From Rhodovulum sp. ES.010 (lineage in GTDB: Bacteria; Pseudomonadota; Alphaproteobacteria; Rhodobacterales; Rhodobacteraceae): a DNA stretch of 64,000 nt. The stretch lies in assembly GCF_900142935.1 (NCBI RefSeq), contig NZ_FSRS01000001.1, positions 1,498,001-1,562,000 of the forward strand, given 5' to 3'. The translations under genes and the position numbers were made by a program. The notes beneath the pieces are model-generated. The model saw only the letters and a list, made by a program, of their open reading frames with translations, searched no databases and was not told the origin of the DNA. Below, one piece after another: positions 52,633 to 62,600 of this stretch. Within the stretch, counting starts at the first letter, position 1. The number at the start of each line of letters is the position of its first letter.

Positions 52633-53832
52633 ATGGCGTTGAGCCTGCTTCTGATCACCTTCGGCGGGCTCCTCCTGGCAAGCCTCGCGCTCGACGCGCT
52701 CGGCCGGTTCACCCGGCTGCCGCGCATCACCCTGCTGGTGCTCTTCGGGCTGGCGATCGGCCCCGCGGGCCTCGACCTCTTGCCCATCGACACCGCCCGC
52801 TGGCGCGAGGTCACCGCCGAGCTTGCCCTGACCATGGTCGCCTTCGCCCTGGGCGGCACGCTGTCGCGCAAGGCGCTGCGCGAGCAGGGGCGCGCGATCC
52901 TGGCGGTGTCGGTCTCGGTCACGCTCCTGTCGGTGGCGATCATCGCGGGCGGCCTCCTGGCCCTCGGCCTGGCGCTCGCGCCGGCGCTGCTGCTGGCCGC
53001 GATCGCGCTCGCGACCGACCCCGCGACGGTCCAGGACGTGGTGCGCGAAAGCCGCGCCAAGGGGCCGATGACGCGCACGCTGCTGGGCGTCGTGGCGATC
53101 GACGACGCCTGGGGCGTGATGGTGTTCAGCGTGATCTTGGGCCTCGTCGCGGCCGAGGGCGGCGGGCTGGCGGCCGGGCTTGGCGCGGGGCTTGCCGAGG
53201 TGGCGCTGGCGCTCGGGCTCGGGGCGGCGCTGGGGCTTCCGGCCGCCTACCTGACCGGGCGCATCCGCCCGGGCGAGCCGACAGTGGCCGAGGCGCTGGG
53301 GCTGGTGCTGCTGGCCTCGGGGCTCTCGCTGTGGCTCGGCGTGTCGTTCCTGCTGACCGGCATGGCTGCGGGCGCGGTGATCGTGAACCTCGCGCGTCAC
53401 CACAGTTCGACATTCCACGAGATCGAGCATCTCAGCTGGCCTGTCCTGATCTTGTTCTTTGTGCTGGCGGGCGCGGCGGTGGACCCCGCGGCCCTCTGGG
53501 GCGCGGGTGCGCTGGGGGCCGCGCTGGTCGTCCTCCGGCTTGCGGGAAGGCTTCTCGGCGGGGTCGCGGGCGGTCTTGTCGCGGGGATCGGCGCCCGCCG
53601 CGGGCTGTTGGCGGGGCTTGCCCTGACGCCGCAGGCGGGGGTTGCCCTGGGCATGGCGCTGGTCGCGGCACAGGCCATGCCCGACCTCGCCGGAACGATC
53701 CTGACGCTCAGCGTGGCCACCACCGTCGCCTTCGAACTCGCGGGTCCCATCCTGACGCGCACCGCGCTGCGCCTCGCCGGCGAGACGGGCGGCCGCGGCG
53801 GGACACCCGGCATGCCGGATCGGCCCGACTGA
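52633..53832 (+). CDS. Cation:proton antiporter (CPA family)
   Basis: 399 residues with about 12 hydrophobic helices; the Na/H exchanger fold is clear from LLVLFGLAIGPAGLDLLP, AFALGGTLSRKAL and IALATDPATVQDVVRE (~137-152). The membrane acidic motif lies in VVAIDDAWGVMVF (~157-169). There is no C-terminal TrkA/RCK domain. It exchanges Na+ or K+ for protons at the inner membrane. It starts 25 bp after gcrA with a weak ribosome site, so it may be co-transcribed. Confidence 0.9.
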   Translation: MALSLLLITFGGLLLASLALDALGRFTRLPRITLLVLFGLAIGPAGLDLLPIDTARWREVTAELALTMVAFALGGTLSRKALREQGRAILAVSVSVTLLSVAIIAGGLLALGLALAPALLLAAIALATDPATVQDVVRESRAKGPMTRTLLGVVAIDDAWGVMVFSVILGLVAAEGGGLAAGLGAGLAEVALALGLGAALGLPAAYLTGRIRPGEPTVAEALGLVLLASGLSLWLGVSFLLTGMAAGAVIVNLARHHSSTFHEIEHLSWPVLILFFVLAGAAVDPAALWGAGALGAALVVLRLAGRLLGGVAGGLVAGIGARRGLLAGLALTPQAGVALGMALVAAQAMPDLAGTILTLSVATTVAFELAGPILTRTALRLAGETGGRGGTPGMPDRPD

Positions 53833-53855
53833 ACGTGCGCGGCATGGCCCTCGGG

Positions 53856-54020
53856 TCAGGCCATCACTTCGCCATCGTTCAGCGCCCTGAGGTCGCGCAG
53901 GATCTTCTCCCGCAGATCGCGCTGGCATTCCGCATCGCATTCCGGCGCGGCGCCTTGGGCCTCCGCCCCGACCAGCACGAGCGCAACGAGCGCCCCCACG
54001 ATAATCGCCCTGCCGCCCAT
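53856..54020 (-). CDS. Small exported peptide of unknown function
   Basis: 54 residues; ATG at 54020 with GGGGA about 8 bp upstream. Signal-peptide-like start (MGGRAIIVGALVALVLVGAE) followed by a short acidic/helical part with two cysteines (PECDAECQRDLREK). It lies between a convergent antiporter gene and the end of the AsmA gene on the same strand. The reading frame is short but the composition is protein-like. Confidence 0.5.
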   Translation of the reverse strand: MGGRAIIVGALVALVLVGAEAQGAAPECDAECQRDLREKILRDLRALNDGEVMA

Positions 54021-54174
54021 GCCATGGTCCCCGATCGCCTGCGAAAGCCGCGCCGCCGCGGCGCTGACAGGCGTCGCGCGACTTTCCTAAGATCGGGTAA
54101 AAAGGGCCGTTTCTGGCCGCCTCCGCCGGCGTCCCGGCGCGGCGGCACCGCCCGCTCACGCCGGCCGCACCGGG

Positions 54175-56160
54175 CTAGTCGCCCCCGAAGAGACGCCGCA
54201 GCCCTTTCTTCGCCTCTTCCTCGAGCTTGCGCCGCGCGGCGTCCTCGAGGCTCTCGCCTTCCTCGGTGTCCACGCCCAGTTCGCGGGCCACGCTTTCGCG
54301 CGCCTTTTCCTCCAGCGCCTGCTTCTGCGCGTCGAGTTCCAGACGCTCGCGCGCCAACGCTTCAAGGTCGATGCGGTACTCCGGGTCGACCCAGGTGCCG
54401 GTGATCAGAAGCGGCACCTTCAGCGCACCCTCGCCATCCGCGCCGGGCAGCGCCACGGGCACCACCCGGTAGTCGAGCGTGCGGCGGCCGAGCCCCACCT
54501 TGCCCTTGCCCGCGGCGGTCAGAAGCGGCGCAAGGAAAAAAAGATCGTCGTTGCGCAGAACGCCGTTCTCGATGGTGAAGCTGGCGCTGATCGCGTCGAA
54601 GATCGTCTTGGCTCCCTCGCCCATGTAGGACGTGTCGAGCGTCCGCAGCATGCCCACGAGGTCCAGCCCGCGCAGCTCGCCCTGGCCGAAGGCAACTGAG
54701 CCGCCGCCCGACAGACCGTCCATGATCGCGGCCATGGAGTTGCCCGAGCCGAGGAACTCCAGCCGCAGGTCGGCCCGGCCGAGCAACCGGTCGTAATCGG
54801 CCAGGTCGGACAGCAGGCCCTGCATCGCCATCCCCGCCACCGTCAGGTCGCCGCCGACCGACAGGCCGCCCCGGCCGTTGATGACGAAATTGCCGGTCAC
54901 GCGCCCGTCATAGGCGCGCACCTCCTCAAGCTCGACCACCAGCCGCCGGTCGGTCAGAGTGGCCAAGATGCGCGTCGACCCCAACAGCGCCGTGCCGAGA
55001 TCGACACTGTCGGCCGAGACCGCCACCTCGGCGTCCAGCGCGCCGAGGGCGCCGACGTCGATGGGTTCCGTCGACCACCCATCGTCGGCGCCGCCGCTGC
55101 CCCCGCCCGCGCCGCCGCCGGTCCCGTGGGCCTCGCCCGCCGTGAAAGGCGACAGGTCAAGCGCGCCGGCGCTGAACCGCCCGGTGAGGCGCGGCTTGCC
55201 GGCCAACGTCAGATCGGCCGCGCCGCTGATCACGTTGGCGTCCTGCCGCAAGGTCGCATCGCGCAGGTGGAGCGAGCCCCCCGGCGCATAGGTCACCTGC
55301 CCCTCGAGGCCGAGCCGCCGGCCGACGCCCGCAGGCAAGTCCGGCACCGGTCGCCCGAGCGCGGCGAAAAGGGCGTCAAGGTCGGACAGGTCGGCCTCGA
55401 TCGCACCTTCGGCGGCGACCGGGTCGATCCCGGCCCGACCGTCGAAGACCAAGCGCGCGGCGCCGAGCGATGCTTCCAGGCCGATCCCCGACACCGCGCC
55501 GCCGGCGAAATCGCCGACATGCGCGACCCGGGCCGCAAGGTCGACCGCCTGCCCGTTCACCCGCCCCGACAGGACGATATCGGCCGGTCCGTCGATGGCG
55601 GGTAGCGCCAGCCGAACGTCAAGGCCGTCCAGTTCGGTCCGGGCGCCGGTGGCATGGTCGACATAGAGAACCGTGCCGTCGGCGATCTCGCCCCGGTCCA
55701 GCGTGACGGCGGGCGCGGTGCCTCGCGGCCCCGCCTCAGGACCGCCCTGGGGCACCGCGCCGCTCGGTGCAGCCTTGCCTTCGAAAACCCAGTTCGTCCG
55801 CCCGTCGGCGGCGCGCTCCAGCACGATCCGGGGCGCCTGCACCGTCAGGTCGCGCACCACGATATCGCCGCCCAGAAGTGCGCGCAGGTCGAGCCCGACC
55901 GAGACACCCTCGGCCGCCAGCATCGGCCCTTCATCCGACCAAGCGGCATTGGAGAGCGTCACCGGCCCCGTCGCCACCCCGACATTCGGCCAGAGCGAGG
56001 GGCGCAACCGGCCCGACAGGGTGACCTCGCGCCCGGTGGCCGCGCGGACCTTGTCCTGCACGAGCCCCGCCACCTTCCCGGCGGGCAAGAGGAACAACGC
56101 CCCCACCATCAGCGCGGCCAGCACCAGGACGGCAAGGACAAGACGGACGATCCAGCGCAT
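54175..56160 (-). CDS. AsmA-family protein
   Basis: 661 residues. A single N-terminal anchor helix ([20 protein letters not shown]) is followed by the AsmA N-domain ([30 protein letters not shown]). A long beta-repeat body follows, then the conserved C-terminal block [20 protein letters not shown] and [18 protein letters not shown]. The last ~60 residues are a charged coiled coil ending in [11 protein letters not shown]. AsmA-like proteins are periplasmic, inner-membrane anchored and help move or insert lipids and outer-membrane proteins. Monocistronic, divergent from rimO. Confidence 0.92.
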   Translation of the reverse strand: MRWIVRLVLAVLVLAALMVGALFLLPAGKVAGLVQDKVRAATGREVTLSGRLRPSLWPNVGVATGPVTLSNAAWSDEGPMLAAEGVSVGLDLRALLGGDIVVRDLTVQAPRIVLERAADGRTNWVFEGKAAPSGAVPQGGPEAGPRGTAPAVTLDRGEIADGTVLYVDHATGARTELDGLDVRLALPAIDGPADIVLSGRVNGQAVDLAARVAHVGDFAGGAVSGIGLEASLGAARLVFDGRAGIDPVAAEGAIEADLSDLDALFAALGRPVPDLPAGVGRRLGLEGQVTYAPGGSLHLRDATLRQDANVISGAADLTLAGKPRLTGRFSAGALDLSPFTAGEAHGTGGGAGGGSGGADDGWSTEPIDVGALGALDAEVAVSADSVDLGTALLGSTRILATLTDRRLVVELEEVRAYDGRVTGNFVINGRGGLSVGGDLTVAGMAMQGLLSDLADYDRLLGRADLRLEFLGSGNSMAAIMDGLSGGGSVAFGQGELRGLDLVGMLRTLDTSYMGEGAKTIFDAISASFTIENGVLRNDDLFFLAPLLTAAGKGKVGLGRRTLDYRVVPVALPGADGEGALKVPLLITGTWVDPEYRIDLEALARERLELDAQKQALEEKARESVARELGVDTEEGESLEDAARRKLEEEAKKGLRRLFGGD

Positions 56161-56270
56161 GGGTTGGCTCCGACAGGGCTACGGTCCTCCCGACTCTAGG
56201 CAGGGCGCGCGGGGCTCGGCAAGCGCGCCATGTGCTTTCCCACGGCCGTCGCGGTCTCTATATGGGGGCC

Positions 56271-57653
56271 ATGGTGACCAACCCGCCCGATTTGCGCCCC
56301 GACCTCGCGCCCCGCGCCCGGATCGCGGACGCCCCCCGCCCCGGCCAGCCGACCATCGGCATGGTTTCGCTCGGCTGTCCCAAGGCGCTGGTGGACAGCG
56401 AACGCATCCTGACGCGGCTCAGGGCCGAGGGTTACGCGATCGGCCCCGATTACGCGGGCGCCGACGCGGTGATCGTGAACACCTGCGGGTTCCTCGATTC
56501 CGCCAAGGCCGAAAGCCTGGAGGCGATCGGCGAGGCGCTGGCCGAGAACGGCCGGGTGATCGTGACCGGCTGTCTCGGGGCGGACCCCGGCTACATCACC
56601 GGGGCGCATCCGACCGTGCTGGCCGTCACGGGGCCGCACCAATACGAACAGGTGCTGGACGCGGTCCATGCCGCCGTGCCGCCCGACCCCGACCCGTTCG
56701 TGGACCTCTTGCCCGCTTCGGGCGTGTCGCTGACGCCGCGCCACTACAGCTATCTCAAGATCTCCGAGGGCTGTAACCACAAGTGCAAGTTCTGCATCAT
56801 CCCCGACATTCGCGGGCGGCTGGTCTCGCGCCCCGCCCATGCCGTGCTCCGCGAGGCCGAACGGCTGGTCGAGGCGGGGGTGAAGGAACTCTTGGTCATC
56901 AGCCAGGACACCTCCGCCTACGGGGTCGACCTCAAACATGCCGAGGAAAAGGGCCACCGGGCGCATATCACCGACCTCGCCCGCGACCTGGGCTCGCTCG
57001 GCGCCTGGGTAAGGCTGCACTACGTCTATCCCTACCCGCATGTGCGCGACCTGATCCCGCTGATGGCCGAGGGGCTGGTGCTGCCCTATCTCGACATCCC
57101 GTTCCAGCATGCCCACCCGGAGACCTTGCGGCGGATGGCCCGCCCCGCCGCGGCGGCGAAGACGCTGGACGAGATCGCGGCCTGGCGGGAGATGTGCCCG
57201 GAGATCGCGCTCCGCTCCACCTTCATCGTGGGCTATCCGGGCGAGACCGAAGAGGAATTCCAGACGCTGCTCGACTGGCTCGACGAGGCGCAGCTCGACC
57301 GGGTGGGATGCTTCAAGTACGAGAACGTGGCCGGCGCCCGGTCGAACGCCCTGCCCGATCACCTGCCCGAAGAGGTGAAGGACGAGCGCTGGCACCGCTT
57401 CATGGAAAAGGCCCAGGCGATCTCCGAGGCAAAGCTTGCCGCGAAGGTCGGCCAGCGGCTGGAGGTCATCGTGGACGAGGTCGATGCCGACGGCGTGGCC
57501 ACCTGCCGCACCAAGGCCGACGCGCCCGAGATCGATGGCTGCCTGTTCATCGACGCGGACGCCGAGGGACTGACGCCCGGGGACTTCGTGACGGTCGCGG
57601 TGGACGAGTCGGGCGATTACGACCTTTGGGGAGAGCGGGTGCCGAATGCCTGA
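56271..57653 (+). CDS. rimO: Ribosomal protein uS12 methylthiotransferase RimO
   Basis: 460 residues from the ATG at 56271; an in-frame ATG 9 bp upstream is possible. The N-terminal cluster cysteines are in SLGCPK, VNTCGF and VTGCLG. The radical-SAM motif CxxxCxxC is in [18 protein letters not shown] (~165-182). A TRAM domain closes the protein ([16 protein letters not shown]...). It adds a methylthio group to Asp88 of ribosomal protein S12 using two Fe-S clusters. Just downstream the IS remnants begin. Confidence 0.96.
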   Translation: MVTNPPDLRPDLAPRARIADAPRPGQPTIGMVSLGCPKALVDSERILTRLRAEGYAIGPDYAGADAVIVNTCGFLDSAKAESLEAIGEALAENGRVIVTGCLGADPGYITGAHPTVLAVTGPHQYEQVLDAVHAAVPPDPDPFVDLLPASGVSLTPRHYSYLKISEGCNHKCKFCIIPDIRGRLVSRPAHAVLREAERLVEAGVKELLVISQDTSAYGVDLKHAEEKGHRAHITDLARDLGSLGAWVRLHYVYPYPHVRDLIPLMAEGLVLPYLDIPFQHAHPETLRRMARPAAAAKTLDEIAAWREMCPEIALRSTFIVGYPGETEEEFQTLLDWLDEAQLDRVGCFKYENVAGARSNALPDHLPEEVKDERWHRFMEKAQAISEAKLAAKVGQRLEVIVDEVDADGVATCRTKADAPEIDGCLFIDADAEGLTPGDFVTVAVDESGDYDLWGERVPNA

Positions 57654-57720
57654 GCCGCCGGCGCGCGGGACGATCCGGCACGGTCCGCGCAGCCTGGTCC
57701 GCGTCGCCCGCACGAGCCGC

Positions 57721-57897
57721 TCCGGCGCCGGTCCGCTCTTCGACCTCCGCTGCCATGATCCGCTCAGCCGCGAAGGCCAGCATCTCGCGGACGAGGTCGC
57801 CATCAGCCTGCTTCTCAACCAGCTCGATCAGCGTCATTCTATCGTCGGTTAGTCGTCCAAGAGCGGCATCAAACCGCGACAGGACCATTGTGTCCAT
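57721..57897 (-). pseudogene. IS256-family transposase, N-terminal fragment
   Basis: About 59 codons from an ATG at 57897. TLIELVEKQADGDLVREMLA and RIMAAEVEERTGAG match the start of IS256/IS285-type transposases. Homology stops at about 57721, directly beside the end of rimO, and the remaining ~300 residues with the DDE triad are missing. Confidence 0.7.
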
Positions 57898-57911
57898 GGT
57901 CCATCTCGAGC

Positions 57912-58547
57912 GGCTTTGTTGCGCAAAGAGCGTGAAGCCCGGACCTCCCCTTTCCCCAGACGCACTTACCCCATGGGCTCTGTGACTGGTATGCCGAGCG
58001 CGGTGTAGCCGTTCAGGACGGCGGCGCGGACCTGGAGTTCGGCGACCTGACGATCGAAGTCGCACGCCATGAGGCTCTGCCCCAGCAGCTTCACGCAATG
58101 CATCTTCGTCTCGACCCGGCTTCGGCGGTGGTATCCGCTCCACTTTCGCCAGATGGCGCGGCCGAGGTATTTCGATGCGCGCAGCGCCTCGTTCCGGGCG
58201 ATCGCGCCGGCCGTCGAGGGCTTCCAAGGCTTGGCGTTCTTGCGTGGCGGTATGACAGCATCGGCGCCGCGGTCGGCGACGGCGTCGTGGCACCTGCGCG
58301 TGTCATAAGCTCCGTCTGCCGTGACTGAGCCGATCTCCACATCAGCGGGGATCTGGTCGAGAAGCTCGGGCAGCATGGGCGCGTCACCGATGTGGCTTCC
58401 GGTGACCTCGATGGCGCGGATCTCCAGCGTCTGTTCATCGACGCCGATGTGGATCTTGCGCCACAGACGGCGTTTCGCGCCGCCATGCTTGCGGGCGTGC
58501 CACTCGCCTTCGCCCTCCGCCTTGATGCCGGTGCTGTCGATCAGAAG
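57912..58547 (-). mobile_element. Truncated IS5-family insertion sequence
   Basis: One end shows an IS5-like terminal sequence (GGCTTTGTTGCGCAAAG at 57912-57928). The transposase fragment reads from 58547 down to its own stop at 57966; the other half is lost where the IS110 element begins. The element sits just upstream of the IS256 fragment, so the two are nested or adjacent insertions. Confidence 0.7.
57966..58547 (-). pseudogene. IS5-family transposase, C-terminal part
   Basis: About 193 codons are left. They begin at the conserved DSTGIK (catalytic aspartate of the DDE triad) and include RRLWRKIHIGVDEQTLEIRA, VTADGAYDTRRCHDA, AVIPPRKNAKPWKP and YHRRSRVETKMHCVKLLG (catalytic glutamate), with the natural end GIPVTEPMG. 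A TAA stands immediately upstream of the first remaining codon, so the N-terminal ~100 residues are gone and the gene is dead. Confidence 0.8.
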
Positions 58548-58560
58548 TTATCCGTGTAGG

Positions 58561-59493
58561 TCAAGGAGCGATTTCGGCCCATTTCCGGTCGTCGCGGATC
58601 AGGGTGTTTGCGAGGACAATCAGCTTTCGCATCACGGCCGTGATCGCGACTTTTGCGGGCTTTCCTGCATCGCAGAGCGTCTCGTAGGTTTTGCCGAGCT
58701 GGCGGTTGTGGCGTATTGCGACGAGCGCGGGAAGGTAGAGCATGGTGCGCAAGGCGCCTCGTCCGCCGCCGATCTTGGAGCGCCCCTTCCATTTGCCGGA
58801 CTCTCGCGTGATCGGAGCAAGGCCTGCGAGGCTGGCGGCCTCCTTGCCCGACATCGCGCCAAGCTCGGGCATCTCGACGATCATCGCGACGGCGGCTACC
58901 GGACCGATGCCCGGCACGGACATCAGGATTTCATAGCGCCGGGCGAGGCACGGATCAGCGGCGACAAGGCGCCGCAATTCCGTGTCGATCTGATCGATCT
59001 GTTTTTCGACCTGGCGAAGGCGGGCGCGCAGCTGCGCCAGAACCACCTTGTTGCGGGCACCATGAAGCCGGTTGCGACAGGCTATTCGATCCTTGACCAG
59101 TCCACGGCGAGCGACGTGCAGCTCTCTGATTTCATGCATGCTTTCTGAGTGAGACGGCTTGGCATCAAGCTCAAGCACTGCGCCCATGCGCGCAAGCATG
59201 GCTGCATCGACGCGGTCGGTCTTGGCGCCCTGGCTGATCGCCTGGGCGAACTTGCGGGCCCGGTTCGGGTTTACCTTGACCAGGCCGTGCCCGGCCGCAT
59301 CCAGCATGCCTTCCAGATCGCGATGGTAGCGGCCGGTTGCCTCATAGACCACCCGAACCGACCTTCTGCCAATCTAGCGTCGGAGGCTCCCGAGCCCCGC
59401 CTTGTCGTTGTCGAATTGCCGGTGCGTCCCGTCCGACAGACGGTGAACGTCGACCGTATCTTTGGAAATGTCGATACCGATGGTATCCTGCAT
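58561..59493 (-). pseudogene. IS110-family transposase with in-frame amber codon
   Basis: 310 codons from the ATG at 59493. The N-terminal RuvC-like DEDD domain is readable: GIDISKDTVDVH (first Asp), VVYEATGRYHRDLE (Glu), KTDRVDAAMLARM (Asp). A coiled linker (RLRQVEKQIDQIDTELRRL) and the C-terminal Transposase_20 domain with MSVPGIGPVAAVAMIVEMPE and SLAGLAPITRESGKWKG follow. Codon 40 (59374-59376) is TAG in the context LRR*IGR, where relatives have tryptophan (TGG), so a single base change probably inactivates the gene. Translation could restart downstream without the first catalytic Asp. Confidence 0.85.
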
Positions 59494-59696
59494 CGCCTTT
59501 CGTCTCCTGTCCTTGTCATGCGGGGCCGGTCAACACCGCCCCATGTATCCGTTCAGGCCATTCGAAAGGCGGGGGCGATCATACTTCTGACCGGTTCCGA
59601 GAAACCTTCAGCGTTTCGACCCGACCCCCGCCGCTCTCCGGCATGTATGAGGTGCCGGAGAGCGGCTCCCGTATCGCACGAGAGCCGGGTAGATTC
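59494..59696 (-). ncRNA. Candidate bridge-RNA region of the IS110 left end
   Basis: IS110 elements carry a structured guide RNA in the non-coding end upstream of the transposase. Here the 203-bp gap has an 8-bp stem with one bulge at 59522-59542, a perfect 14-bp stem 59630-59643 with 59653-59666 and a 9-nt loop, and a partly overlapping 9-bp stem 59664-59672 with 59678-59686. The last two could instead terminate the tail-tip gene. The RNA is inferred. Confidence 0.4.
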
Positions 59697-62600
59697 TTAA
59701 GACAAGGTCAGCGTGACGGTTTTTGGCGTGCCCCGCCCGACAAGAGCGGAGAGCTGGGAGATGCGGATGTCGAGCGTGTCGCCAGGGGCGAGCGGCCCGC
59801 CCCAGTCGGCGGTCTGCTGGGCAGCGGTGTAGACCACGCTGGTGGTGGCGGTGGACAGCACCCGCTTCACGGTGGCGCCGTCGAGGATCCCGATCTCGTA
59901 GGCCTCTAGCTCCTCGGCCAGCGGCACCTCCAACCCGCCCCAGCTGTCGGCGGAAAGCGCGCGGGACCGGCGCGTCCAGCGGATGGTGAGATCGCCGGGC
60001 GCACGCGGCCTGCGCCATGGCTGCTCCACATGAGCGACCGAGAACGGCCGCAGCCCGACGCCCGCAGGCGTGAAGGCCTGCGCGACATAGGTCTCGTCGC
60101 TGACCGGCCGGCTCGCGGGGCCAATGCGCCAGTTCCACGGGATGCCGAGATCGGCCTCGGCGATCGGCAGCGATGTGAGGCTGTCGTCGAGCACCACCAC
60201 CCGCGCGCCGGCGGGCGCGGGATTGCCCATGGCGCCTTCCGTGCCGCGCTGGCCGCGGAGCAGCCGGGTCAACCGATACCGGCCGGGCGCCAGCAGCTCC
60301 GCCGCACCCGCCTGGACGATCTCCCAGACGCTGGGCGCGCTCTCGACAGCCAGCGCATTGGCGCCGCCGAACAGGGTCAGGTCCGTGACGCTTTCCAGCG
60401 TCCCGGTCAGCAGATCGACCACCAGCGCATTGCCGAGGTCGAACCGCGAGGTCAGACCGGCGTAGAAGTCGGAGACCAGCGTCCCGATCCGGGCGCGCGT
60501 GCCGAAGCTGGTGAGCAGCTCGAACCCGTCCATCGACGGGCTGCGGAACACCGCGATCTCGCCCGGCCAAGGGACGGCATGCGCCGCAGCGAAGGGCCGG
60601 TGCGCCGGCTGGTCCTCGGTCAGCTGCGGCAGGTCGAGCAGCACAGCCTCGGGCGTGCCGAAGACAACTGCCTGCGACAGCGCCGAGGGCCGTGGGGCAC
60701 CCGGCGGCAGGTCGTAGGCCTCGCGATCCTGGCGGACGGCTTCGACACCTCGAGCGTCGGCATCGGCGATGGAGACGAGCCGCAGCGGAACAAAGTGGCC
60801 GTCATGGGCGAACGACACGACATCTGCCGGGTCGAGCGCCAGCCTCGAGGGCGGAAGACGGAAGACCGCGCTCTCGCGACCGGTCCAGGCTTCCATCAGC
60901 GCGCGCCGGCAGCGCCGTTCGGCCTCCTCGGGCGGCACCGCCATGGGGAAGGATTCGGACGCAATGCGCGTCGTGTCGACGGTGATGCGCCGCGCCTCGA
61001 CGAGGGCCGCGTCGTAGTCCTCATCGGCGCGGGCGACCTGCCATTTCAGCGCCTGCGGCAGTTCGGTCTCCTGGCCACGGGTCAGTTCGAGGACGTCGCC
61101 CTCGCGAGGCGCGACGAGATCGTCCGGTGAGACGCTCGCCACCGCCGCCCGGCCGCGCATGACGAAGCGGATGACGCCCTCGGTCTCGACTGCGTCGAAG
61201 CCGAAGTGGCGGGCCAGAGTGGTGATGGACGCGCGCGGGCTTTCCAGCGCACCGATGGCGTAGCCTTCGACCGCACCCCAGAGACCGGTGACGTCGATCC
61301 GGGACTCGGGTAGCCCGGCGCGCAGGCACAAATGCCGGACCAGTGCTGCCAGCGACACCGCCCCGAGCCGTCCGGTCAGCCAGTGTCCGAGCCGCCAGTT
61401 ACCGCCGTCTGTCCAGACGCCGGTCAACGCCGGGAAGAACGGGTAAGGCCGCGCGTCCCAGGTCCAGGCGGCGCATTCGGGGACGTGCACCATCCGGCCG
61501 CCGTAGACCGACGAGACCGGGTTGTTCGCGGCCTCGCCCCACCAGAGGTAACTGGCCTCGAGATAGGCCCGCTGGATCGCGTCGTCCCGCCAGCCGCGGG
61601 AAAAGTAGGGCACGAAGCTCTCGGAGGATTTCGGGTCAAAGAAGACGTTGGGCTGGTTGGTGCCCCGGTCGATGGCGGGACAGCCGAGCTCGGTGAACCA
61701 GATCGGCTTCGACTCGGGCGCCCATGCGGTCGGTGTGCCGCTCTCCACCCCGCCTGGGCGGTCGTAGTGCGGGTTCGACCACCAGCTGCGCAGATCCTTG
61801 TAGCGGAAGACCCACGGCTTGGCCGCCGCACCGTCCGTGATCGGGGTGCGGACCTGCGCTGAGCGGTCGGCCGCGCTGGCATAGAACCAGTCGAAGCCTT
61901 CGCCGCCCGCGATGTTGGCCTGCAGATAGGCCCGGTCGTAGATCGCGGGCCAGCCCTCCTGCGCATCGGCATGCTCGAAGCCGTCGCGCCAGTCGGAGAG
62001 CGGCATGTAATTGTCGATGGCGACGAATTCGATCTCGGGATCGGCCCAGAGCGGATCGAGGTGGAAGAAGACGTCGCCCGAGCCGTCGCCGGGCTGATGC
62101 CCGAAGTATTCCGACCAGTCGGCTGCATAGCTGATCGCTGTGCCTGCGCCGAGGACGGACCGCACGTCGGCCGCCAGGTCGCGGAAGGCCTGCACCGCTG
62201 GGTAGGCGCTGGCGCCGGAGCGGATCGCGGTCAGCCCGCGCATCTCGGTTCCGATCAGGAAGGCGTCGACCCCGCCTGCGGCGGCGCAGAGATTTGCATA
62301 GTGCAGCACCATGCGGCGCAGACCCCAGTCGCCGGACGGGCCGGTCCAGGAGACAGTCTCGCCCGAGACGGTGAAATCCGAGGGGCTGGCGCCCCCGAAG
62401 AAGGCCGCGACCTGGCTCGCCGCCGTGGCAGTCTTGTCGACGCTGCCGGCATAGCCCGCCGCGGGCGAGCAGGTGGTCCGGCCGCGCCAGGGGAACGCCG
62501 GCTGGCCCGTCTCGGCGGCGTTGTCGCTGTACGGGGTCGGCAGCGTGTTGCCGGACGGCACGTCCATTAGGATGAACGGATAGAACGTGACCCGCAGCCC

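Larger units (their letters stand above)
58548..59696 (-). mobile_element. IS110-family insertion sequence (boundaries approximate)
   Basis: A short right end (about 13 bp) follows the transposase stop, and a ~200-bp non-coding left end precedes its start, the layout of IS110-group elements. The right boundary is set by loss of IS5 homology at 58547/58548; the left boundary lies somewhere between 59494 and the stop of the tail-tip gene at 59697. No terminal inverted repeats are visible, as usual for the family. Confidence 0.6.
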
